The translations under genes and the position numbers were made by a program. The notes under the pieces were generated by a model. The model worked only from the letters and a program-made list of their open reading frames with translations. It was not told the DNA's origin and searched no databases. Shown here one piece after another: positions 6,418 through 13,419 of a stretch of DNA of 16,944 bases. Origin of the DNA: an uncultured Collinsella sp. (lineage in GTDB: Bacteria; Actinomycetota; Coriobacteriia; Coriobacteriales; Coriobacteriaceae); assembly GCA_958403205.1 (NCBI GenBank), contig CATXWM010000040.1:1-16944 (forward strand). The letters are read 5' to 3'. The first letter of the stretch is position 1; each line of letters opens with the position of its first letter.

Positions 6418-8025
6418 ATGATGCAAAAGATACAACGTTTCGGCGGTGCAATGTACACGCCTGCAATTCTTTTCGCATTTTCCGGAATCGTCGTCGGCCT
6501 GGGTACGTTGTTTACCACCGAGGCGATCTTTGGCGAGATGGCCACTGCGGGCCATCTTTGGTTTGATTGCTGGAATGTGCTGCTCCAGGGTGGTTGGACG
6601 CTCTTTAACCAGATGCCGTTGCTGTTTTGCGTAGCGTTGCCAATCTCGCTCGCGAACAAGCAGAACGCTCGCTGCTGCATGGAGGCTTTGGCCATCTACC
6701 TTACCTTCAACTACTTTGTAAGCACAATCTTGGGGCAGTGGGGCCCTGTCTTTGGGGTCGACTACTCTGTCGAGGCGGGCAGCGGTACTGGTCTTGCCAC
6801 TATCGCAAGCATCAAAACGCTTGATATGGGCATCATGGGCGCGCTTATCATTTCTGGTATCGCCACGATGCTTCACAACAAGTACTTCGACACCGAACTC
6901 CCTGAGTGGCTGGGCGTGTTCTCGGGCTCCGTGTTCATCTATATGATCGGTTTCTTCGTTATGGTTCCGGTCGCTCTTATCGCCTGCCTGGTGTGGCCGC
7001 ATGTTCAGGCTGCTATCTCCGCCTTCCAGGGATTCATCCTTTCCGCCGGTACGTTTGGCGTGGGCGTCTTTGCTTTCTTCGAGCGCGTGTTGATCCCTAC
7101 AGGCCTGCACCACTTTATCTATACGCCGTTCTATTATGACAACGCGGCGGTCAACGGCGGCATCTTTGCTGCTTGGGCCAACATCCTGCCCCAACTGGCT
7201 GCCGATCCGAGCATTGCTCTTAAGGATGCCGCACCCTGGGCTGCCTATACCTGCCCTGGTTGGACTAAAGTCTTCGGCTCGCTTGGCGTCGCCATTGCGT
7301 TCTATATGACCGCCAAACCCGAGCGCAAGCAGCGCGTCAAGGCTCTGCTCATTCCCGTCACCCTTACCGCTATGCTTTGCGGTATTACCGAGCCGCTTGA
7401 CTTCACCTTCCTGTTCATCGCGCCCGGCCTGTTCGTCGTCCACTGCGTGCTCGGAGCGCTTGGCTGCATGGCTCAAAACCTCCTTGGCGTCGTTGGCATC
7501 TTCGACGGCGGCATCATCTCGATGCTCTCGTGGGACTGGCTGCCCCTTTGGGCCGCACACGGTCTGCAGTACGCCATCTCCATCCTTGTCGGTCTGTGCT
7601 TTACCGCTCTTTGGGTCGTGGTCTTCCGTTTCCTGATCGTCAAGTTCGACTTTAAGACCCCCGGTCGCGAGGATGACGATGTTGAGGTCGAGCTCAAGTC
7701 CAAGGCCGACTACAAGCAAAAGCAGAGCGGTGCTGCTGGCAAATCGGTCGCCCAGAGTAAAGATGATGAGCGCTTGGTGCTTGCCGAGAACATCCTCGAT
7801 CTGCTCGGTGGCACGGATAACATCATCGATGTAACTAACTGCGCTACCCGTCTGCGCGTTAACGTCAAGGACAAGAGCGTCGTTGCACCCGAGGCTTCCT
7901 TCAAGGCGATCGGTACGCATGGCTTGGTGGTCCAAGGTCAGTCAATCCAGGTCATCATCGGCCTTACCGTCCCGCAGGTTCGCGAGAAGTTCGAGAGTCT
8001 TCTGAAGTTCGAGAGTCTTCTGTAA
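6418..8025 (+). CDS. PTS alpha-glucoside/maltose-type EIICB permease
   Basis: This 535-residue inner-membrane protein imports and phosphorylates an alpha-glucoside. ATG 6418 is chosen because it gives the family N-terminus MMQKIQRFGGAMYTPAILF and follows GAGAGGGGG; longer readings from 6367 add an atypical tail. The EIIC domain (about residues 1-420) has some ten hydrophobic segments and the glucose-superfamily signature GITEP at 322-326. A charged linker (~420-455) leads to an EIIB domain with the phosphocysteine C475 in VTNCATRLRV. No EIIA domain is attached, so phosphate must come from a separate EIIA. Architecture and sequence resemble MalP/GlvC/AglA-type maltose, sucrose-isomer and related transporters. 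The gene lies upstream of a GH4 phospho-alpha-glucosidase. The last twelve residues are an exact duplication (KFESLL twice). Confidence 0.88.
   Translation: MMQKIQRFGGAMYTPAILFAFSGIVVGLGTLFTTEAIFGEMATAGHLWFDCWNVLLQGGWTLFNQMPLLFCVALPISLANKQNARCCMEALAIYLTFNYFVSTILGQWGPVFGVDYSVEAGSGTGLATIASIKTLDMGIMGALIISGIATMLHNKYFDTELPEWLGVFSGSVFIYMIGFFVMVPVALIACLVWPHVQAAISAFQGFILSAGTFGVGVFAFFERVLIPTGLHHFIYTPFYYDNAAVNGGIFAAWANILPQLAADPSIALKDAAPWAAYTCPGWTKVFGSLGVAIAFYMTAKPERKQRVKALLIPVTLTAMLCGITEPLDFTFLFIAPGLFVVHCVLGALGCMAQNLLGVVGIFDGGIISMLSWDWLPLWAAHGLQYAISILVGLCFTALWVVVFRFLIVKFDFKTPGREDDDVEVELKSKADYKQKQSGAAGKSVAQSKDDERLVLAENILDLLGGTDNIIDVTNCATRLRVNVKDKSVVAPEASFKAIGTHGLVVQGQSIQVIIGLTVPQVREKFESLLKFESLL
7987..8022 (+). 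repeat. 18-bp perfect tandem duplication at the 3' end of the EIICB gene
   Basis: An 18-bp unit starting AAGTTCGAGAG occupies 7987-8004 and is repeated exactly at 8005-8022, right before the stop codon. It duplicates KFESLL in frame. Zero differences between copies indicate a very recent slippage event. Confidence 0.97.
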
Positions 8026-8043
8026 ACCATCGTCCATCGAAAC

Positions 8044-8083
8044 AATCGGCCTTGCAGAGCCGGTATGCACCGCAAGGCCGATT
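8044..8083 (+). other. Intercistronic hairpin between the EIICB and GH4 genes
   Basis: A perfect 12-bp stem (AATCGGCCTTGC at 8044-8055 with GCAAGGCCGATT at 8072-8083) has a 16-nt loop. It is not followed by a T-run on the + strand. It probably acts as a partial terminator, or as an RNA stability element that sets the ratio of permease to glucosidase. Confidence 0.6.
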
Positions 8084-8181
8084 CTAGAGATAAAAAACTC
8101 CACTTCTAGGTAACAATTCCAAACCGCGCAAGGCCGCGTGCGGGGACGGATTGAGCAAGCGGCCAGAATGAGGAGGACATC

Positions 8182-9525
8182 ATGTCCAAGAAGAACTATG
8201 CCGTGACCATTGCCGGCGGTGGCTCCACCTTTACCCCGGGCATTGCCCTGATGCTGCTCGAGGAGCGCGACCGCTTCCCGGTCAACAAGGTGACCTTCTA
8301 CGACAACAACGCCGAGCGCCAGGAGACCGTGGCCAAGGCCTGCGAGATCTACTTCCACGAGAACGCCCCCGAGGTTGAGTTTAGCTACACCACCGACCCC
8401 GAGACCGCATTCACCGGGACCGACTTCGTCCTTGCTCACATCCGCGTTGGCCTGTACGCCATGCGCGAGCTCGACGAGAAGATTCCTCTCAAGTACGGCT
8501 GCGTTGGCCAAGAGACCTGCGGTGCCGGCGGTATCGCCTACGGCATGCGCTCCATCGGTGGTGTCATCGAGATCCTCGACTACATGGAGAAGTACAGCCC
8601 CAACGCCTGGATGCTCAACTACTCCAACCCCGCGGCCATCGTCGCCGAGGCGTGCCGCGTGCTGCGTCCCAACAGTCGCATCATCAACATCTGCGACATG
8701 CCGATCGACCTCATGGACAAGATGAGCCGTATGTGCGGCATCAAGGATCGTCGCGAGCTGCAGTATAGCTACTACGGCCTCAACCACTTTGGTTGGTGGA
8801 GCAAGATCTACGACAAGGACGGCAACGACCTCATGCCGCAGATTAAGGAGCACATGGCTAAGAACGGCTACCTGGACGGCATCGAGCACGAGGCCGGTAA
8901 GGAGCAGCATGTCGAGGAGAGCTGGATTCACACCTTCGGCAAGGCCAAGGATGTCTATGCTGTCGATCCCGAGACGATTCCCAATACCTACCTCAAGTAT
9001 TACCTGTACCCGGACTATGTCGTCGAGACGTCTGACCCCAACTACACTCGCGCCAATGAGGTTATGGACGGCCGCGAGAAGAAGGTCTTTGGCGCTTGCC
9101 GCGACATCATCGCCAAGGGTACTGCCAAGGACGGCGGCTTTGAGCCGGATGTGCATGCCAACTACATCGTCGACCTTGCCTGCGCGCTGGCCGAGAACAC
9201 GCTCGAGCGCTTCCTGCTGATCGTCCCCAACGATGGTGCTGTGCCCAACTTCGACCCGACGGCCATGGTCGAGGTGCCTTGCATCGTCGGTTCCAACGGC
9301 TTTGAGAAGATTTGCCAGGGCCCGATCCCACAGTTCCAGAAGGGCCTGATGGAGCAGCAGGTTTCCGTCGAGAAGCTCGTTGTCCAGGCTTGGGTCGAGG
9401 GCAGCTACCAGAAGCTCTGGCAGGCACTCACGCTCTCCAAGACCATTCCTTCGGCGAGCGTTGCTAAGCAGATCCTGGACGAGCTCATCGAGGCCAACAA
9501 GGATTTCTGGCCCGAGCTTAAGTAA
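8182..9525 (+). CDS. Glycoside hydrolase family 4, 6-phospho-alpha-glucosidase
   Basis: This 447-residue protein has the usual family length. GH4 enzymes cleave phosphorylated alpha-glucosides by an NAD+- and Mn2+-dependent redox-elimination mechanism in the cytoplasm. The N-terminal dinucleotide motif is IAGGGSTFTPG (residues 10-20). The metal/catalytic residues C171-D172 (NICDMP) and H202 (GLNHFGWW) are exactly at the positions known for GlvA-type enzymes, and the catalytic Tyr lies in the PNTYLKYY segment. CDMP, rather than CNxP, points to the 6-phospho-alpha-glucosidase subgroup and not to beta or galactosidase subgroups. A strong RBS (GAGGAGG) precedes ATG 8182. It releases glucose-6-phosphate plus an aglycone from the product of the upstream EIICB permease, and is presumably controlled by the nearby GntR protein. 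Confidence 0.9.
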   Translation: MSKKNYAVTIAGGGSTFTPGIALMLLEERDRFPVNKVTFYDNNAERQETVAKACEIYFHENAPEVEFSYTTDPETAFTGTDFVLAHIRVGLYAMRELDEKIPLKYGCVGQETCGAGGIAYGMRSIGGVIEILDYMEKYSPNAWMLNYSNPAAIVAEACRVLRPNSRIINICDMPIDLMDKMSRMCGIKDRRELQYSYYGLNHFGWWSKIYDKDGNDLMPQIKEHMAKNGYLDGIEHEAGKEQHVEESWIHTFGKAKDVYAVDPETIPNTYLKYYLYPDYVVETSDPNYTRANEVMDGREKKVFGACRDIIAKGTAKDGGFEPDVHANYIVDLACALAENTLERFLLIVPNDGAVPNFDPTAMVEVPCIVGSNGFEKICQGPIPQFQKGLMEQQVSVEKLVVQAWVEGSYQKLWQALTLSKTIPSASVAKQILDELIEANKDFWPELK

Positions 9526-9565
9526 GGACTGCTGTCTCGAACTCTCACGCATCTCTGCTTCATTT

Positions 9566-9609
9566 GCGCCGCCGCGGTGTCCGGATTCGCCCGGATGCTG
9601 CGGCGGCGC
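9566..9609. other. GC-rich hairpin ahead of ychF
   Basis: GCGCCGCCGC (9566-9575) is perfectly complementary to GCGGCGGCGC (9600-9609). A smaller TCCGG/CCGGA pair nests in the loop. It lies 41 bp after the GH4 stop and is followed by CTATACTTATG, not a T-run. It may be a weak terminator of the sugar operon. TATACT at 9610-9615 directly after it could serve as a -10 for ychF. Confidence 0.4.
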
Positions 9610-9652
9610 TATACTTATGAAGTTTGAAGTACCTGTACCAAAAGGAGCTGTC

Positions 9653-10729
9653 GTGTCCCTTTCCATCGGTATCGTGGGCCTGCCCAACGTGGGCAAGTCG
9701 ACGCTGTTCACCGCGCTTACCAAAAAGACCGGCCTTGCCGCCAACTACCCGTTTGCCACGATCGACCCCAACGTGGGTATCGTCGATGTGCCCGATAGCC
9801 GCCTGCAAAAGCTTGCCGACATCGTCAACCCGGGCCGCATTGTGCCGGCTACGGTCGAGTTTGTCGACATCGCTGGCCTGGTGAAGGGTGCCAACGAAGG
9901 CGAGGGCCTGGGCAACCAGTTCTTGGCCAACATTCGCGAGACCGATGCCATCTGCGAGGTCGTGCGCTACTTTAAGGACCCCAACGTCATGCGTGAGGTG
10001 GGCCGCACGGGCGAGTTCGTCGATCCCGCCGGCGATGCCGATACCATCATGACCGAGCTCATCCTGGCCGATATGGGCACGCTCGAGAAGCAGCTGCCTA
10101 AGCTCGAGAAGGAGGCCAAGCGCGACAAGGAGCTCATGCCCAAGTTCGAGGTGGCCAAGCGCCTGCTTGCCTGGCTCAACGAAGGCAAGCGCGCCGCGTC
10201 CATGGAGATGACCGACGAGGAGCGTGCCGCTGCCAAGGGCCTGTTCCTGCTCACCATGAAGCCCATCCTGTATGTGGCCAACGTGGACGAGGATATGCTC
10301 AACGACGACCTGGCGCCCATCGATGGCGTCAAGCCGTTGCCCATCTGCGCCAAGATCGAAGCCGAGCTTTCCGAGCTCGACCCCGAGGACGCCGCCGACT
10401 ACCTGGAGAGCCTGGGCCTGGAGCAGCCCGGTCTGGACGTGCTCGCGCAGGCGGCCTATAAGCTGCTCGGTCTGCAGTCGTTCTTTACGGCCGGCGAGAT
10501 GGAGGTCAAGGCCTGGACGGTTCGTCAGGGCGCGACCGCCCCGCAGGCTGCCGGCGTCATCCACACCGATTTTGAACGCGGCTTTATTAAGGCCGAGGTT
10601 ATTGGCTACGACGACTACATCGAGCTCGGCGGCGAGCAGGGCGCCAAGGCCGCCGGCAAGCTGCGCATTGAGGGCAAGGACTATGTCATGGCCGATGGCG
10701 ACGTCGTGCACTTCCGCTTTAACGTGTAA
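9653..10729 (+). CDS. ychF: Ribosome-binding ATPase YchF (Obg family)
   Basis: This 358-residue protein matches the usual YchF length. It is a universally conserved P-loop NTPase that binds ribosomes and is linked to stress and translation control. The P-loop GLPNVGKS is at residues 9-16 and DIAGL (G3) starts at D72. The G4 box reads NVDE (210-213) instead of NKxD, which explains the ATP rather than GTP preference of the family. A helical domain (about 125-205) and a C-terminal TGS domain ending VHFRFNV follow. GTG 9653 is chosen because AAAAGGAG precedes it by 5 nt and gives the canonical MSLSIGIVGLPNVG start. The open frame upstream to 9380 is a shadow of the GH4 gene. The DUF1648-like gene follows by 11 bp and is probably cotranscribed. 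Confidence 0.97.
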   Translation: MSLSIGIVGLPNVGKSTLFTALTKKTGLAANYPFATIDPNVGIVDVPDSRLQKLADIVNPGRIVPATVEFVDIAGLVKGANEGEGLGNQFLANIRETDAICEVVRYFKDPNVMREVGRTGEFVDPAGDADTIMTELILADMGTLEKQLPKLEKEAKRDKELMPKFEVAKRLLAWLNEGKRAASMEMTDEERAAAKGLFLLTMKPILYVANVDEDMLNDDLAPIDGVKPLPICAKIEAELSELDPEDAADYLESLGLEQPGLDVLAQAAYKLLGLQSFFTAGEMEVKAWTVRQGATAPQAAGVIHTDFERGFIKAEVIGYDDYIELGGEQGAKAAGKLRIEGKDYVMADGDVVHFRFNV

Positions 10730-10740
10730 GGACGACGCGC

Positions 10741-11124
10741 ATGTTTAAATATGGCAAAAAAGCTGGCTACATGGGTATTGCGCTGCTCGTACTTGCGGTG
10801 ATTCCGCTGGTGGTTGCAGCGTGTGTTATCCCCAACATTGGCCCCGAGGTGGCAACGAAGTTTAACGCAGCCGCCGAGGTGACGCGCTGGGGTAAGAGCT
10901 ACGAGCTGCTGGCACTGCCGGTGCTCAATCTGCTGCTGAGTGTGGCGACGTACTTTACGGCGGGACGCCAGGCAAAGAACAATGATGACTCCGCCGCCAT
11001 GGCGCGCATCGTGTGCGAGCGCTACCTGCGTAACGGCTGCATCACGGGCGTGTTCCTCAACGCAATCAACGTCTACTTTATGTATTCGGCGATTACTGGA
11101 ACGGGCTTTGGCTTTGGTTTCTAG
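10741..11124 (+). CDS. Small membrane protein, DUF1648/SdpI-like N-terminal region
   Basis: This 127-residue protein has three predicted membrane segments (about residues 11-32, 55-73 and 100-119). The loop NIGPEVATKFNAAAEVTRWGKS between the first two (quoted in part: EVATKFNAAAEVTRWG) has the P...HFN..GE...WG spacing of DUF1648 domains, known from SdpI immunity proteins and transporters. The His usual at this position is replaced by Lys. AAGGACGACGC gives an RBS, and the gene starts 11 bp after ychF. The function is unknown. It ends 9 bp from the convergent stop at 11134, with no visible terminator between. Confidence 0.75.
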   Translation: MFKYGKKAGYMGIALLVLAVIPLVVAACVIPNIGPEVATKFNAAAEVTRWGKSYELLALPVLNLLLSVATYFTAGRQAKNNDDSAAMARIVCERYLRNGCITGVFLNAINVYFMYSAITGTGFGFGF

Positions 11125-11133
11125 CTTGTCCTT

Positions 11134-11523
11134 TTAGGCAACGAGCCTGCACGCATATTCAATGGCTGCTGCGAGGCCGCCGCTCGATCGTGGTTTAAAG
11201 ACCATGTCGGCGGCGGCCTCGTTTTCGTATCCGGCGCCCCGAAGGGCAAGTGCGATACCGGCTTCCAGGAGAAGGGGCAGGCCACGTTGACTGGTTGCGA
11301 TTACGGCAGCCTGCTTGAGCGAGCAGCTGTGCGCTTGGCATTGGATGGCAAGTTCACCTTGCGCCGGGCAAGGGACCAAAACGGCGGCGACGCGACTTGA
11401 TAGCAATGCAAATGCTGTGCGCTCATCGGGCGAAAGGCATTCTGCTTCAACGACGACGAGCTTGGGCGGTACGCTGTTTGTGCGAAGTGTGGCTCGGTAC
11501 ATACGGACCGAAGAACCCGACAT
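11134..11523 (-). CDS. Unrecognised small protein, divergent from an XRE regulator
   Basis: This 129-residue protein starts at ATG 11523. That start is chosen over the upstream in-frame ATG at 11547 because CAGGAG lies 6 nt before it. The alternative start would fall inside the palindromic operator. There is no signal peptide. The sequence reads as alternating beta/alpha: VVVEA, an Ala/Leu helix, VAAVLVPCP, VIATSQRGLPLLLEAGIALAL, and AAIEYACRLV. There are four Cys. I do not recognise the family. Gene context (divergent HTH gene, shared 24-bp palindrome) says it is regulated together with that repressor. A stress-response or toxin-type role is possible but unsupported. Confidence 0.6.
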   Translation of the reverse strand: MSGSSVRMYRATLRTNSVPPKLVVVEAECLSPDERTAFALLSSRVAAVLVPCPAQGELAIQCQAHSCSLKQAAVIATSQRGLPLLLEAGIALALRGAGYENEAAADMVFKPRSSGGLAAAIEYACRLVA

Positions 11524-11546
11524 AGAAAACTCCTGTGTATTCGGCA

Positions 11547-11570
11547 AAACGTAAACTATAGTTTACGTTT
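11547..11570. promoter_or_regulatory. Perfect 24-bp palindromic operator between divergent genes
   Basis: AAACGTAAACTA (11547-11558) is followed immediately by its exact reverse complement (11559-11570), with no spacer. The centre contains ACTATAGT, so TATAGT serves as a -10 on both strands. It lies 23 bp from the start at 11523 and 29 bp from the start at 11600. A regulator bound there would silence both genes at once. Confidence 0.8.
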
Positions 11571-11599
11571 ATGTTCGGCTCCATTTCAAACTCGGCTGC

Positions 11600-11818
11600 A
11601 TGGACGAACGTGCGAAACAGATTCTTGGCAGGCGGGTCGAAGAGACACGCAGAGACCTTGGTATCTCCAAGGTTGATTTTTGTGTGGCGACAGGAATCAG
11701 CCGACCCTACCTCGACCGAATCGAAGATGGGACGGCAAATTTCACGCTCAAGGTTCTATTTAAGATCGCACCCGCACTCGGCATGACGGTGTCAGAGCTT
11801 CTCGAGGGTATCGAATAG
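11600..11818 (+). CDS. XRE-family helix-turn-helix regulator (single-domain)
   Basis: This 72-residue protein is almost wholly a Cro/CI-type HTH domain. Helices 2-3 are at about residues 23-42 (SKVDFCVATGISRPYLDRIE), followed by FTLKVLFKIAPALGMTVSELL, which is the standard XRE ending. It should bind DNA as a dimer, most likely the perfect palindrome 29 bp upstream, and so regulate itself and the divergent gene. No good Shine-Dalgarno sequence precedes ATG 11600; with transcription starting in or just after the palindrome the leader would be very short. It has no fused effector domain. Confidence 0.85.
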   Translation: MDERAKQILGRRVEETRRDLGISKVDFCVATGISRPYLDRIEDGTANFTLKVLFKIAPALGMTVSELLEGIE

Positions 11819-11853
11819 GGCGTTCCCCGCTGCTAATTGACGCTCTTTGGGCG

Positions 11854-12097
11854 GGTCCCCCTGGTTGCGATGTGCAAAATCGCGAGTATTCAGTACCTGT
11901 TCAGCCGTAGATGGTAGCTCGAGCGGCTGGCTTTGCCTTTTTGACAGTAGCTAATCCACACCCTTAATAAAAATGTGGAATAAATATTTACTAGATGGCC
12001 TCTTCGCCCTAAAAGTCCGTCTAACAATCGGCCGATTCTATGCCTCCGGCGGAGAAATTGCAGAATACTCCGATTTTTGCACGGCCCGAGGGGGACC
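11854..12097. repeat. Imperfect inverted-repeat element (MITE-like), ~244 bp
   Basis: The 321-bp gap between the XRE gene and the asparaginase gene has no convincing ORF. It holds two related arms in opposite orientation. The left arm (11854-11891) has GGTCCCCCT, then GTGCAAAA, then GAGTATTC. The right arm (12063-12097, read on the - strand) has GGTCCCCCT, then GTGCAAAA, then GAGTATTC, in the same order and at nearly the same spacing. The interior is AT-rich and contains a TCCACA...TGTGGA hairpin (11955-11979). This looks like a small non-coding repeat element or a pair of intergenic repeats. Confidence 0.6.
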
Positions 12098-12139
12098 ACC
12101 TGTCGTTTGAGGCTGCGATAAGTGGAACTGCCTTAGGAA

Positions 12140-13153
12140 TTACGCCATCGGGATGCGGTCGTGGTTGACTTGGCTGTAGAACAGGCGCTGGATCTCGGCG
12201 GCATCGCGTGACTGGCCGAGTGCCCACATGGTCTTGGCCACGAGCGTCTCGGTGGTCATGTCGTCGCCGCGCAGAATACCCGGATGATCGGCGTAAGCAC
12301 GGCCGACCTCATAAACGCCTAGATCGAGGCCCTCTTCGGGGACCTGCGTGGTCATAACGACAGTGCGGCCCGAATCGACCCAGCGGAAAATAGCCTCTTG
12401 GAACGACTCGCCCGACTCACCAAACTCGGGGATACCGCCAATGCCAAAGGTCTCAAGGATTACAGCATCGTAGCTATCGGCAAGGGCGTCGAGGATGCCC
12501 GGGTTTACGCCGGGCGTAAGCTTGAGTACAAATACGCGCGGATCGATGCTGTCGTAGAAACGCACCGGGTTTTCGCCCTGATGCGTGCCGTGAAGCCCAT
12601 TGCGCACGATGCGGTCGTTGCGGATATAGGCAATGGGCGGATAGTTTACGCTAATGAACGCGTTAAAGCTCATGGTGCGCTGCTTGCGGGCGCGCGTGCC
12701 GGCAATGGCGACGCCGCCAAACACGATCGAGACGTCGTGCGAGTGCTCGTCGAGCGCATAGAGCAGGCTCTGGTACAGGTTGAGCTTGGCGTCGGTAAAG
12801 GGATTGCCCATGGGCTTTTGCGAGCCGGTGAGCACGATGGGCTTGGGGCTGTCCTGAATCAGGTAGGAAAGCGCTGCTGCGGTGTAGCTCATGGTGTCGG
12901 TGCCGTGCAGAATCACGAAGCCGTCGTGGTCGGCATAACCCTCGACGATGACGTCGCGGATACGCATCCAGTCGCTCGGGCGCATATTGGTGCTGTCGAT
13001 GTTCATGGGCTGCACGACGTTGAGCTCGCAGAGGCCCGAGATCTCGGGGACGCTCTGGGCGAGCTCCTCACCGGTCAAGGCGGGGGAGAGGCCGTTGCCG
13101 TCCTCGGTCGATGCGATGGTGCCGCCCGTGGCGATGAGAAGGATGCGCTTCAT
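12140..13153 (-). CDS. ansA: Type I (cytoplasmic) L-asparaginase
   Basis: This 337-residue protein is almost exactly the length of E. coli AnsA. It hydrolyses asparagine to aspartate and ammonia. The catalytic nucleophile T12 lies in ATGGTIAS (8-15). The second catalytic pair T85-D86 lies in ILHGTDTMSYTAAAL (81-95). The later segment FGGVAIAGTRARK supplies the active-site Lys. There is no signal peptide, which separates it from the periplasmic type II enzyme. ATG 13153 is chosen because AGGAAT sits at good spacing and the next residues (MKRILLIATGGTIAS) are the family start. The longer reading to 13225 adds non-homologous residues. It is convergent with the XRE region and divergent from guaA. 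Confidence 0.92.
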   Translation of the reverse strand: MKRILLIATGGTIASTEDGNGLSPALTGEELAQSVPEISGLCELNVVQPMNIDSTNMRPSDWMRIRDVIVEGYADHDGFVILHGTDTMSYTAAALSYLIQDSPKPIVLTGSQKPMGNPFTDAKLNLYQSLLYALDEHSHDVSIVFGGVAIAGTRARKQRTMSFNAFISVNYPPIAYIRNDRIVRNGLHGTHQGENPVRFYDSIDPRVFVLKLTPGVNPGILDALADSYDAVILETFGIGGIPEFGESGESFQEAIFRWVDSGRTVVMTTQVPEEGLDLGVYEVGRAYADHPGILRGDDMTTETLVAKTMWALGQSRDAAEIQRLFYSQVNHDRIPMA

Positions 13154-13202
13154 GCTGGTATTCCTATCGTATTTGCCGCCGCAGAGGCGGAGTCGTTCGG
13201 CA

Positions 13203-13232
13203 GTATTGTGGCACAGGGCGTCCAATGTTCAA
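13203..13232 (-). promoter_or_regulatory. Possible ansA promoter
   Basis: On the - strand TTGAAC (-35, 13227-13232) is followed after 18 bp by CAATAC (-10, 13203-13208), about 50 bp before the ansA start. A 7-bp inverted repeat CAAACGT/ACGTTTG (13230-13236, 13252-13258) overlaps the -35 and could be an operator. Confidence 0.4.
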
Positions 13233-13348
13233 ACGTATTACATCATCTGGAACGTTTGGTAACACTTCAATCGCCGTCAAATAGGGGCCAGGTCGTGCGT
13301 TTGCCGTGCGCTGATGGCTGCGAGGGGCGATAAACCCCATATAACGTG

Positions 13349-13354
13349 TACACT
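13349..13354 (+). promoter_or_regulatory. Possible -10 element for guaA
   Basis: TACACT lies 66 bp before the guaA start, without a clear -35. The leader that follows includes a GCGGG...CCCGC hairpin (about 13380-13401) just upstream of the AGAGGGGGAACC ribosome-binding site. No purine riboswitch core was recognised in the leader. Confidence 0.3.
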
Positions 13355-13419
13355 ATGAAAGTTATTTTCGTTCATTCACGCGGGTGGGCACCGGCTCCCC
13401 GCCAACAAGAGGGGGAACC

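Noticed and set aside
11571..11786. Alternative ORF (71 codons) overlapping the XRE gene
   Set aside because: The overlapping frame at 11600 encodes a clean HTH domain; this one has no motif.
11890..12099. Small - strand ORF in the gap between the XRE gene and ansA
   Set aside because: It lies within the inverted-repeat element, has no RBS and no family resemblance.
12398..13333. + strand ORF of 311 codons opposite ansA
   Set aside because: It is a shadow of the L-asparaginase gene, with no RBS and no recognisable motif.
13355..13419. Purine-type riboswitch in the guaA leader
   Set aside because: The leader is about 60-70 nt and lacks the conserved three-way junction core; only a small GC hairpin was seen.
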